A program made the translations under genes and the position numbers. Under the pieces are notes generated by a model, which saw nothing but the letters and a program-made list of their open reading frames with translations, did no database searches and was not told where the DNA came from. Below, in pieces: positions 11,493-24,350 of a stretch of 64,000 nt of DNA. Origin of the DNA: Tritrichomonas musculus (Eukaryota; Parabasalia; Tritrichomonadida; Tritrichomonadidae). The stretch lies in NCBI GenBank assembly GCA_039105265.1, contig JAPFFF010000010.1:124001-188000 (forward strand), read 5' to 3'. Numbering within the stretch: the first letter of the stretch is position 1; the number at the start of each line of letters is the position of its first letter.

Positions 11493-14400
11493 TATTCAAA
11501 CGTTTCTCACAAATGAACAGAGTTAAATAAAACACAAATCTCAAACACTTTTGTAAGATAATTAAAAACGATTTCGAAATTAAGTAAAATCAGTAAAAAT
11601 TAAAGCTTAATCTCAGTTATTCTTATTCAAACGTTTCTCACAAGTGAACAGAGTTAAATAAAACACAAATCTCAAACACTTTTGTAAGATAATTAAAAAC
11701 GATTTCGAAATTAAGTAAAATCAGTAAAAATTAAAGCTTAATCTCAGTTATTCTTATTCAAACGTTTCTCACAAGTGAACAGAGTTAAATAAAACACAAA
11801 TCTCAAACACTTTTGTAAGATAATTAAAAACGATTTCGAAATTAAGTAAAATCAGTAAAAATTAAAGCTTAATCTCAGTTATTCTTAATCTAACATTTCT
11901 CACAAGTGAACAGAGTTAAATAAAACACAAATCTCAAACACTTTTGTAAGATAATTATAAACGATTTCGAAATTAAGTAAAATCAGTAAAAATTAAAGCT
12001 TAATCTCAATTATTCTTATTCAAACGTTTCTCACAAGTGAACAGAGTTAAATAAAACACAAATCTCAAACACTTTTGTAAGATAATTATAAACGATTTCG
12101 AAATTAAGTAAAATCAGTAAAAATTAAAGCTTAATCTCAATTATTCTTATTCTAACATTTCTCACAAATGAACAGAGTTAAATAAAACACAAATCTCAAA
12201 CACTTTTGTAAGATAATTAAAAACGATTTCGAAATTAAGTAAAATCAGTAAAAATTAAAGCTTAATCTCAGTTATTCTTATTCAAACGTTTCTCACAAAT
12301 GAACAGAGTTAAATAAAACACAAATCTCAAACACTTTTATAAGATAATTAAAAACGATTTCGAAATTAAGTAAAATCAGTAAAAATTAAAGCTTAATCTC
12401 AGTTATTCTTATTCAAACGTTTCTCACAAATGAACAGAGTTAAATAAAACACAAATCTCAAACACTTTTGTAAGATAATTAAAAACGATTTCGAAATTAA
12501 GTAAAATCAGTAAAAATTAAAGCTTAATCTCAGTTATTCTTATTCAAACGTTTCTCACAAATGAACAGAGTTAAATAAAACACAAATCTCAAACACTTTT
12601 GTAAGATAATTATAAACGATTTCGAAATTAAGTAAAATCAGTAAAAATTAAAGCTTAATCTCAGTTATTCTTAATCTAACATTTCTCACAAATGAACAGA
12701 GTTAAATAAAACACAAATCTCAAACACTTTTGTAAGATAATTAAAAACGATTTCGAAATTAAGTAAAATCAGTAAAAATTAAAGCTTAATCTCAGTTATT
12801 CTTAATCTAACATTTCTCACAAATGAACAGAGTTAAATAAAACACAAATCTCAAACACTTTTGTAAGATAATTAAAAACGATTTCGAAATTAAGTAAAAT
12901 CAGTAAAAATTAAAGCTTAATCTCAGTTATTCTTATTCAAACGTTTCTCACAAATGAACAGAGTTAAATAAAACACAAATCTCAAACACTTTTGTAAGAT
13001 AATTAAAAACGATTTCGAAATTAAGTAAAATCAGTAAAAATTAAAGCTTAATCTCAATTATTCTTAATCTAACATTTCTCACAAATGAACAGAGTTAAAT
13101 AAAACACAAATCTCAAACACTTTTGTAAGATAATTAAAAACGATTTCGAAATTAAGTAAAATCAGTAAAAATTAAAGCGCAATATCAATTATTCTTATTC
13201 AAACGTTTCTCACAAATGAACAGAGTTAAATAAAACACAAATCTCAAACACTTTTGTAAGATAATTAAAAACGATTTCGAAATTAAGTAAAATCAGTAAA
13301 AATTAAAGCTTAATCTCAATTATTCTTAATCTAACATTTCTCACAAATGAACAGAGTTAAATAAAACACAAATCTCAAACACTTTTGTAAGATAATTAAA
13401 AACGATTTCGAAATTAAGTAAAATCAGTAAAAATTAAAGCTTAATCTCAATTATTCTTAATCTAACGTTTCTCACAAGTGAACAGAGTTAAATAAAACAC
13501 AAATCTCAAACACTTTTGTAAGATAATTAAAAACGATTTCGAAATTAAGTAAAATCAGTAAAAATTAAAGCTTAATCTCAATTATTCTTAATCTAACATT
13601 TCTCACAAATGAACAGAGTTAAATAAAACACAAATCTCAAACACTTTTGTAAGATAATTATAAACGATTTCGAAATTAAGTAAAATCAGTAAAAATTAAA
13701 GCTTAATCTCAATTATTCCTATTCAAACGTTTCTCACAAATGAACAGAGTTAAATAAAACACAAATCTCAAACACTTTTGTAAGATAATTAAAAACGATT
13801 TCGAAATTAAGTAAAATCAGTAAAAATTAAAGCTTAATCTCAGTTATTCTTATTCAAACGTTTCTCACAAGTGAACAGAGTTAAATAAAACACAAATCTC
13901 AAACACTTTTGTAAGATAATTAAAAACGATTTCGAAATTAAGTAAAATCAGTAAAAATTAAAGCTTAATCTCAGTTATTCTTATTCAAACGTTTCTCACA
14001 AATGAACAGAGTTAAATAAAACACAAATCTCAAACACTTTTGTAAGATAATTAAAAACGATTTCGAAATTAAGTAAAATCAATAAAAATTAAAGCGCAAT
14101 ATCAATTATTCTTATTCAAACGTTTCTCACAAGTGAACAGAGTTAAATAAAACACAAATCTCAAACACTTTTGTAAGATAATTATAAACGATTTCGAAAT
14201 TAAGTAAAATCAGTAAAAATTAAAGCTTAATCTCAGTTATTCTTAATCTAACATTTCTCACAAATGAACAGAGTTAAATAAAACACAAATCTCAAACACT
14301 TTTGTAAGATAATTAAAAACGATTTCGAAATTAAGTAAAATCAGTAAAAATTAAAGCTTAATCTCAGTTATTCTTATTCAAACGTTTCTCACAAATGAAC

Positions 14401-15948
14401 AGAGTTAAATAAAACACAAATCTCAAACACTTTTGTAAGATAATTAAAAACGATTTCGAAATTAAGTAAAATCAGTAAAAATTAAAGCTTAATCTCAGTT
14501 ATTCTTAATCTAACATTTCTCACAAATGAACAGAGTTAAATAAAACACAAATCTCAAACACTTTTGTAAGATAATTAAAAACGATTTCGAAATTAAGTAA
14601 AATCAGTAAAAATTAAAGCTTAATCTCAATTATTCTTATTCTAACATTTCTCACAAATGAACAGAGTTAAATAAAACATAAATCTCAAACACTTTTGTAA
14701 GATAATTATAAACGATTTCGAAATTAAGTAAAATCAGTAAAAATTAAAGCTTAATCTCAGTTATTCTTATTCAAACGTTTCTCACAAATGAACAGAGTTA
14801 AATAAAACACAAATCTCAAACACTTTTGTAAGATAATTAAAAACGATTTCGAAATTAAGTAAAATCAGTAAAAATTAAAGCTTAATCTCAGTTATTCTTA
14901 TTCAAACGTTTCTCACAAATGAACAGAGTTAAATAAAACACAAATCTCAAACACTTTTGTAAGATAATTAAAAACGATTTCGAAATTAAGTAAAATCAGT
15001 AAAAATTAAAGCTTAATCTCAATTATTCTTAATCTAACATTTCTCACAAATGAACAGAGTTAAATAAAACACAAATCTCAAACACTTTTGTAAGATAATT
15101 AAAAACGATTTCGAAATTAAGTAAAATCAGTAAAAATTAAAGCGCAATATCAATTATTCTTATTCAAACGTTTCTCACAAATGAACAGAGTTAAATAAAA
15201 CACAAATCTCAAACACTTTTGTAAGATAATTAAAAACGATTTCGAAATTAAGTAAAATCAATAAAGATTAAATCGCAATATCAATTATTCTTATTCAAAC
15301 GTTTCTCACAAGTGAACAGAGTTAAATAAAACACAAATCTCAAACACTTTTGTAAGATAATTAAAAACGATTTCGAAATTAAGTAAAATCAGTAAAAATT
15401 AAAGCTTAATCTCAGTTATTCTTAATCTAACATTTCTCACAAATGAACAGAGTTAAATAAAACACAAATCTCAAACACTTTTGTAAGATAATTATAAACG
15501 ATTTCGAAATTAAGTAAAATCAGTAAAAATTAAAGCTTAATCTCAGTTATTCTTAATCTAACATTTCTCACAAATGAACAGAGTTAAATAAAACACAAAT
15601 CTCAAACACTTTTGTAAGATAATTATAAACGATTTCGAAATTAAGTAAAATCAGTAAAAATTAAAGCTTAATCTCAATTATTCCTATTCAAACGTTTCTC
15701 ACAAATGAACAGAGTTAAATAAAACACAAATCTCAAACACTTTTGTAAGATAATTAAAAACGATTTCGAAATTAAGTAAAATCAGTAAAAATTAAAGCTT
15801 AATCTCAGTTATTCTTATTCAAACGTTTCTCACAAGTGAACAGAGTTAAATAAAACACAAATCTCAAACACTTTTGTAAGATAATTAAAAACGATTTCGA
15901 AATTAAGTAAAATCAGTAAAAATTAAAGCTTAATCTCAGTTATTCTTA
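11493..15948. repeat. Higher-order block, copy 3 of 3
   Basis: This matches 1799-6254 at an offset of 74 monomers, with shared markers at 12339 (A25), 13465 (A98-T101-G105), 14082 (A65-GCGC), 14679 (T7) and 15266 (G70 of the TCGC monomer). It lies inside the longer segment 11012-17641, which recurs at 36950-43579. I saw no internal difference between copies 1 and 3 at the marker columns. Confidence 0.85.
15197..15327. repeat. Divergent monomer, TCGC type (2 of 4)
   Basis: Changes are the same as in the 5503-5633 copy, 74 monomers downstream of it. Confidence 0.9.
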
Positions 15949-16210
15949 ATCTAACATTTCTCACAAATGAACAGAGTTAAATAAAACACAAATCTCAAAC
16001 ACTTTTGTAAGATAATTAAAAACGATTTCGAAATTAAGTAAAATCAGTAAAAATTAAAGCTTAATCTCAGTTATTCTTATTCAAACGTTTCTCACAAGTG
16101 AACAGAGTTAAATAAAACACAAATCTCAAACACTTTTGTAAGATAATTAAAAACGATTTCGAAATTAAGTAAAATCAGTAAAAATTAAAGCTTAATCTCA
16201 GTTATTCTTA
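15949..16210. repeat. Two-monomer insertion relative to block copy 1
   Basis: Between the 74-monomer match that ends at 15948 and the 76-monomer match that resumes at 16211, this copy has exactly two extra monomer lengths (262 bp). The insertion is in register, as expected for unequal exchange between aligned monomers. Confidence 0.75.
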
Positions 16211-16244
16211 TTCAAACGTTTCTCACAAGTGAACAGAGTTAAAT

Positions 16245-16375
16245 AAAACATAAATCTCAAACACTTTTGTAAGATAATTGAAAACGATTTCGAAATTAAG
16301 TAAAATCAGTAAAAATTAAAGCTTAATCTCAGTTATTCTTATTCAAACGTTTCTCACAAATGAACAGAGTTAAAT
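16245..16375. repeat. Monomer with T7 and G36 (2 of 4)
   Basis: G36 lies at position 16280, 76 monomers after the first example. Confidence 0.9.
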
Positions 16376-16899
16376 AAAACACAAATCTCAAACACTTTTG
16401 TAAGATAATTAAAAACGATTTCGAAATTAAGTAAAATCAGTAAAAATTAAAGCTTAATCTCAGTTATTCTTATTCAAACGTTTCTCACAAATGAACAGAG
16501 TTAAATAAAACACAAATCTCAAACACTTTTGTAAGATAATTAAAAACGATTTCGAAATTAAGTAAAATCAGTAAAAATTAAAGCTTAATCTCAGTTATTC
16601 TTATTCAAACGTTTCTCACAAATGAACAGAGTTAAATAAAACACAAATCTCAAACACTTTTGTAAGATAATTAAAAACGATTTCGAAATTAAGTAAAATC
16701 AGTAAAAATTAAAGCTTAATCTCAGTTATTCTTAATCTAACATTTCTCACAAATGAACAGAGTTAAATAAAACACAAATCTCAAACACTTTTGTAAGATA
16801 ATTAAAAACGATTTCGAAATTAAGTAAAATCAGTAAAAATTAAAGCTTAATCTCAGTTATTCTTAATCTAACATTTCTCACAAATGAACAGAGTTAAAT

Positions 16900-17030
16900 A
16901 AAACACAAATCTCAAACACTTTTATAAGATAATTATAAACGATTTCGAAATTAAGTAAAATCAATAAAAATTAAAGCTTAATCTCAGTTATTCTTAATCT
17001 AACATTTCTCACAAATGAACAGAGTTAAAT
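16900..17030. repeat. Monomer with the rare triple A25-T37-A65
   Basis: The triple also occurs at 394-524, 1180-1310, 42838-42968 and 52532-52662. The last three in order (16900, 42838, 52532) are spaced 198 and 74 monomers apart, in step with the large duplications. Confidence 0.9.
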
Positions 17031-17317
17031 AAAACACAAATCTCAAACACTTTTGTAAGATAATTAAAAACGATTTCGAAATTAAGTAAAATCAGTAAAA
17101 ATTAAAGCTTAATCTCAGTTATTCTTAATCTAACATTTCTCACAAATGAACAGAGTTAAATAAAACACAAATCTCAAACACTTTTGTAAGATAATTAAAA
17201 ACGATTTCGAAATTAAGTAAAATCAGTAAAAATTAAAGCTTAATCTCAGTTATTCTTATTCAAACGTTTCTCACAAATGAACAGAGTTAAATAAAACACA
17301 AATCTCAAACACTTTTA

Positions 17318-20300
17318 TAAGATAATTAAAAACGATTTCGAAATTAAGTAAAATCAGTAAAAATTAAAGCTTAATCTCAGTTATTCTTATTCAAACGTTT
17401 CTCACAAATGAACAGAGTTAAATAAAACACAAATCTCAAACACTTTTGTAAGATAATTAAAAACGATTTCGAAATTAAGTAAAATCAGTAAAAATTAAAG
17501 CTTAATCTCAGTTATTCTTATTCAAACGTTTCTCACAAATGAACAGAGTTAAATAAAACACAAATCTCAAACACTTTTGTAAGATAATTAAAAACGATTT
17601 CGAAATTAAGTAAAATCAGTAAAAATTAAAGCTTAATCTCAGTTATTCTTATTCAAACGTTTCTCACAAGTGAACAGAGTTAAATAAAACACAAATCTCA
17701 AACACTTTTGTAAGATAATTAAAAACGATTTCGAAATTAAGTAAAATCAGTAAAAATTAAAGCTTAATCTCAGTTATTCTTAATCTAACATTTCTCACAA
17801 ATGAACAGAGTTAAATAAAACACAAATCTCAAACACTTTTGTAAGATAATTAAAAACGATTTCGAAATTAAGTAAAATCAGTAAAAATTAAAGCTTAATC
17901 TCAATTATTCTTATTCAAACGTTTCTCACAAGTGAACAGAGTTAAATAAAACACAAATCTCAAACACTTTTGTAAGATAATTATAAACGATTTCGAAATT
18001 AAGTAAAATCAGTAAAAATTAAAGCTTAATCTCAATTATTCTTATTCTAACATTTCTCACAAATGAACAGAGTTAAATAAAACACAAATCTCAAACACTT
18101 TTGTAAGATAATTAAAAACGATTTCGAAATTAAGTAAAATCAGTAAAAATTAAAGCTTAATCTCAGTTATTCTTATTCAAACGTTTCTCACAAATGAACA
18201 GAGTTAAATAAAACACAAATCTCAAACACTTTTATAAGATAATTAAAAACGATTTCGAAATTAAGTAAAATCAGTAAAAATTAAAGCTTAATCTCAGTTA
18301 TTCTTATTCAAACGTTTCTCACAAATGAACAGAGTTAAATAAAACACAAATCTCAAACACTTTTGTAAGATAATTAAAAACGATTTCGAAATTAAGTAAA
18401 ATCAGTAAAAATTAAAGCTTAATCTCAGTTATTCTTATTCAAACGTTTCTCACAAATGAACAGAGTTAAATAAAACACAAATCTCAAACACTTTTGTAAG
18501 ATAATTATAAACGATTTCGAAATTAAGTAAAATCAGTAAAAATTAAAGCTTAATCTCAGTTATTCTTAATCTAACATTTCTCACAAATGAACAGAGTTAA
18601 ATAAAACACAAATCTCAAACACTTTTGTAAGATAATTAAAAACGATTTCGAAATTAAGTAAAATCAGTAAAAATTAAAGCTTAATCTCAATTATTCTTAT
18701 TCAAACGTTTCTCACAAGTGAACAGAGTTAAATAAAACACAAATCTCAAACACTTTTGTAAGATAATTATAAACGATTTCGAAATTAAGTAAAATCAGTA
18801 AAAATTAAAGCTTAATCTCAATTATTCTTATTCTAACATTTCTCACAAATGAACAGAGTTAAATAAAACACAAATCTCAAACACTTTTGTAAGATAATTA
18901 AAAACGATTTCGAAATTAAGTAAAATCAGTAAAAATTAAAGCTTAATCTCAGTTATTCTTATTCAAACGTTTCTCACAAATGAACAGAGTTAAATAAAAC
19001 ACAAATCTCAAACACTTTTATAAGATAATTAAAAACGATTTCGAAATTAAGTAAAATCAGTAAAAATTAAAGCTTAATCTCAGTTATTCTTATTCAAACG
19101 TTTCTCACAAATGAACAGAGTTAAATAAAACACAAATCTCAAACACTTTTGTAAGATAATTAAAAACGATTTCGAAATTAAGTAAAATCAGTAAAAATTA
19201 AAGCTTAATCTCAGTTATTCTTATTCAAACGTTTCTCACAAATGAACAGAGTTAAATAAAACACAAATCTCAAACACTTTTGTAAGATAATTATAAACGA
19301 TTTCGAAATTAAGTAAAATCAGTAAAAATTAAAGCTTAATCTCAGTTATTCTTAATCTAACATTTCTCACAAATGAACAGAGTTAAATAAAACACAAATC
19401 TCAAACACTTTTGTAAGATAATTAAAAACGATTTCGAAATTAAGTAAAATCAGTAAAAATTAAAGCTTAATCTCAGTTATTCTTAATCTAACATTTCTCA
19501 CAAATGAACAGAGTTAAATAAAACACAAATCTCAAACACTTTTGTAAGATAATTAAAAACGATTTCGAAATTAAGTAAAATCAGTAAAAATTAAAGCTTA
19601 ATCTCAGTTATTCTTATTCAAACGTTTCTCACAAATGAACAGAGTTAAATAAAACACAAATCTCAAACACTTTTGTAAGATAATTAAAAACGATTTCGAA
19701 ATTAAGTAAAATCAGTAAAAATTAAAGCTTAATCTCAATTATTCTTAATCTAACATTTCTCACAAATGAACAGAGTTAAATAAAACACAAATCTCAAACA
19801 CTTTTGTAAGATAATTAAAAACGATTTCGAAATTAAGTAAAATCAGTAAAAATTAAAGCGCAATATCAATTATTCTTATTCAAACGTTTCTCACAAATGA
19901 ACAGAGTTAAATAAAACACAAATCTCAAACACTTTTGTAAGATAATTAAAAACGATTTCGAAATTAAGTAAAATCAGTAAAAATTAAAGCTTAATCTCAA
20001 TTATTCTTAATCTAACATTTCTCACAAATGAACAGAGTTAAATAAAACACAAATCTCAAACACTTTTGTAAGATAATTAAAAACGATTTCGAAATTAAGT
20101 AAAATCAGTAAAAATTAAAGCTTAATCTCAATTATTCTTAATCTAACGTTTCTCACAAGTGAACAGAGTTAAATAAAACACAAATCTCAAACACTTTTGT
20201 AAGATAATTAAAAACGATTTCGAAATTAAGTAAAATCAGTAAAAATTAAAGCTTAATCTCAATTATTCTTAATCTAACATTTCTCACAAATGAACAGAGT

Positions 20301-23300
20301 TAAATAAAACACAAATCTCAAACACTTTTGTAAGATAATTATAAACGATTTCGAAATTAAGTAAAATCAGTAAAAATTAAAGCTTAATCTCAATTATTCC
20401 TATTCAAACGTTTCTCACAAATGAACAGAGTTAAATAAAACACAAATCTCAAACACTTTTGTAAGATAATTAAAAACGATTTCGAAATTAAGTAAAATCA
20501 GTAAAAATTAAAGCTTAATCTCAGTTATTCTTATTCAAACGTTTCTCACAAGTGAACAGAGTTAAATAAAACACAAATCTCAAACACTTTTGTAAGATAA
20601 TTAAAAACGATTTCGAAATTAAGTAAAATCAGTAAAAATTAAAGCTTAATCTCAGTTATTCTTATTCAAACGTTTCTCACAAATGAACAGAGTTAAATAA
20701 AACACAAATCTCAAACACTTTTGTAAGATAATTAAAAACGATTTCGAAATTAAGTAAAATCAATAAAAATTAAAGCGCAATATCAATTATTCTTATTCAA
20801 ACGTTTCTCACAAGTGAACAGAGTTAAATAAAACACAAATCTCAAACACTTTTGTAAGATAATTATAAACGATTTCGAAATTAAGTAAAATCAGTAAAAA
20901 TTAAAGCTTAATCTCAGTTATTCTTAATCTAACATTTCTCACAAATGAACAGAGTTAAATAAAACACAAATCTCAAACACTTTTGTAAGATAATTAAAAA
21001 CGATTTCGAAATTAAGTAAAATCAGTAAAAATTAAAGCTTAATCTCAGTTATTCTTATTCAAACGTTTCTCACAAATGAACAGAGTTAAATAAAACACAA
21101 ATCTCAAACACTTTTGTAAGATAATTAAAAACGATTTCGAAATTAAGTAAAATCAGTAAAAATTAAAGCTTAATCTCAGTTATTCTTAATCTAACATTTC
21201 TCACAAATGAACAGAGTTAAATAAAACACAAATCTCAAACACTTTTGTAAGATAATTAAAAACGATTTCGAAATTAAGTAAAATCAGTAAAAATTAAAGC
21301 TTAATCTCAATTATTCTTATTCTAACATTTCTCACAAATGAACAGAGTTAAATAAAACATAAATCTCAAACACTTTTGTAAGATAATTATAAACGATTTC
21401 GAAATTAAGTAAAATCAGTAAAAATTAAAGCTTAATCTCAGTTATTCTTATTCAAACGTTTCTCACAAATGAACAGAGTTAAATAAAACACAAATCTCAA
21501 ACACTTTTGTAAGATAATTAAAAACGATTTCGAAATTAAGTAAAATCAGTAAAAATTAAAGCTTAATCTCAGTTATTCTTATTCAAACGTTTCTCACAAA
21601 TGAACAGAGTTAAATAAAACACAAATCTCAAACACTTTTGTAAGATAATTAAAAACGATTTCGAAATTAAGTAAAATCAGTAAAAATTAAAGCTTAATCT
21701 CAGTTATTCTTAATCTAACATTTCTCACAAGTGAACAGAGTTAAATAAAACACAAATCTCAAACACTTTTGTAAGATAATTATAAACGATTTCGAAATTA
21801 AGTAAAATCAGTAAAAATTAAAGCTTAATCTCAATTATTCTTATTCAAACGTTTCTCACAAGTGAACAGAGTTAAATAAAACACAAATCTCAAACACTTT
21901 TGTAAGATAATTATAAACGATTTCGAAATTAAGTAAAATCAGTAAAAATTAAAGCTTAATCTCAATTATTCTTATTCAAACGTTTCTCACAAATGAACAG
22001 AGTTAAATAAAACACAAATCTCAAACACTTTTGTAAGATAATTAAAAACGATTTCGAAATTAAGTAAAATCAGTAAAAATTAAAGCTTAATCTCAGTTAT
22101 TCTTATTCAAACGTTTCTCACAAGTGAACAGAGTTAAATAAAACACAAATCTCAAACACTTTTGTAAGATAATTAAAAACGATTTCGAAATTAAGTAAAA
22201 TCAGTAAAAATTAAAGCTTAATCTCAGTTATTCTTATTCAAACGTTTCTCACAAGTGAACAGAGTTAAATAAAACACAAATCTCAAACACTTTTGTAAGA
22301 TAATTAAAAACGATTTCGAAATTAAGTAAAATCAGTAAAAATTAAAGCTTAATCTCAGTTATTCTTAATCTAACATTTCTCACAAGTGAACAGAGTTAAA
22401 TAAAACACAAATCTCAAACACTTTTGTAAGATAATTATAAACGATTTCGAAATTAAGTAAAATCAGTAAAAATTAAAGCTTAATCTCAATTATTCTTATT
22501 CAAACGTTTCTCACAAGTGAACAGAGTTAAATAAAACACAAATCTCAAACACTTTTGTAAGATAATTATAAACGATTTCGAAATTAAGTAAAATCAGTAA
22601 AAATTAAAGCTTAATCTCAATTATTCTTATTCTAACATTTCTCACAAATGAACAGAGTTAAATAAAACACAAATCTCAAACACTTTTGTAAGATAATTAA
22701 AAACGATTTCGAAATTAAGTAAAATCAGTAAAAATTAAAGCTTAATCTCAGTTATTCTTATTCAAACGTTTCTCACAAATGAACAGAGTTAAATAAAACA
22801 CAAATCTCAAACACTTTTATAAGATAATTAAAAACGATTTCGAAATTAAGTAAAATCAGTAAAAATTAAAGCTTAATCTCAGTTATTCTTATTCAAACGT
22901 TTCTCACAAATGAACAGAGTTAAATAAAACACAAATCTCAAACACTTTTGTAAGATAATTAAAAACGATTTCGAAATTAAGTAAAATCAGTAAAAATTAA
23001 AGCTTAATCTCAGTTATTCTTATTCAAACGTTTCTCACAAATGAACAGAGTTAAATAAAACACAAATCTCAAACACTTTTGTAAGATAATTATAAACGAT
23101 TTCGAAATTAAGTAAAATCAGTAAAAATTAAAGCTTAATCTCAGTTATTCTTAATCTAACATTTCTCACAAATGAACAGAGTTAAATAAAACACAAATCT
23201 CAAACACTTTTGTAAGATAATTAAAAACGATTTCGAAATTAAGTAAAATCAGTAAAAATTAAAGCTTAATCTCAGTTATTCTTAATCTAACATTTCTCAC

Positions 23301-24350
23301 AAATGAACAGAGTTAAATAAAACACAAATCTCAAACACTTTTGTAAGATAATTAAAAACGATTTCGAAATTAAGTAAAATCAGTAAAAATTAAAGCTTAA
23401 TCTCAGTTATTCTTATTCAAACGTTTCTCACAAATGAACAGAGTTAAATAAAACACAAATCTCAAACACTTTTGTAAGATAATTAAAAACGATTTCGAAA
23501 TTAAGTAAAATCAGTAAAAATTAAAGCTTAATCTCAATTATTCTTAATCTAACATTTCTCACAAATGAACAGAGTTAAATAAAACACAAATCTCAAACAC
23601 TTTTGTAAGATAATTAAAAACGATTTCGAAATTAAGTAAAATCAGTAAAAATTAAAGCGCAATATCAATTATTCTTATTCAAACGTTTCTCACAAATGAA
23701 CAGAGTTAAATAAAACACAAATCTCAAACACTTTTGTAAGATAATTAAAAACGATTTCGAAATTAAGTAAAATCAGTAAAAATTAAAGCTTAATCTCAAT
23801 TATTCTTAATCTAACATTTCTCACAAATGAACAGAGTTAAATAAAACACAAATCTCAAACACTTTTGTAAGATAATTAAAAACGATTTCGAAATTAAGTA
23901 AAATCAGTAAAAATTAAAGCTTAATCTCAATTATTCTTAATCTAACGTTTCTCACAAGTGAACAGAGTTAAATAAAACACAAATCTCAAACACTTTTGTA
24001 AGATAATTAAAAACGATTTCGAAATTAAGTAAAATCAGTAAAAATTAAAGCTTAATCTCAATTATTCTTAATCTAACATTTCTCACAAATGAACAGAGTT
24101 AAATAAAACACAAATCTCAAACACTTTTGTAAGATAATTATAAACGATTTCGAAATTAAGTAAAATCAGTAAAAATTAAAGCTTAATCTCAATTATTCCT
24201 ATTCAAACGTTTCTCACAAATGAACAGAGTTAAATAAAACACAAATCTCAAACACTTTTGTAAGATAATTAAAAACGATTTCGAAATTAAGTAAAATCAG
24301 TAAAAATTAAAGCTTAATCTCAGTTATTCTTATTCAAACGTTTCTCACAA
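17318..24350. repeat. 54-monomer higher-order repeat, left copy
   Basis: These 7,033 bp match 24392-31424 at an offset of 7,074 bp (54 monomers). Shared markers are 18234/25308, 19020/26094 and 22819/29893 (A25), 20146/27220 and 23945/31019 (A98-T101-G105), 20763/27837 (A65-GCGC) and 21360/28434 (T7). I found one internal difference, column 98: A at 20927, T at 28001. The ends are set by column 25 (A at 17317, G at 24391) and column 116 (A at 24351, G at 31425). It contains two sub-blocks 29 monomers apart and one 6-monomer tandem duplication. Confidence 0.87.
17720..19460. repeat. 6-monomer tandem duplication
   Basis: Monomer types from about 17.72 to 18.68 kb recur 786 bp later (A25 at 18234 and 19020). 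The same echo is found at 25308/26094 and 33692/34478, carried by the 54- and 64-monomer duplications. The limits are approximate. Confidence 0.7.

Larger units (their letters stand above)
11012..17641. repeat. Long-range duplicated segment, left copy (offset 198 monomers)
   Basis: These 6,630 bp match 36950-43579 at an offset of 25,938 bp. Checked pairs are 12339/38277, 13465/39403, 14082/40020, 14679/40617, 15266/41204, 16280/42218, 16924/42862 and 17317/43255. The ends are fixed by mismatches at 11011/36949 (column 7, T versus C) and 17642/43580 (column 88, G versus A). Between the two copies lie the 54- and 64-monomer duplications, so this segment was copied over a distance or the intervening DNA expanded later. 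Confidence 0.85.
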
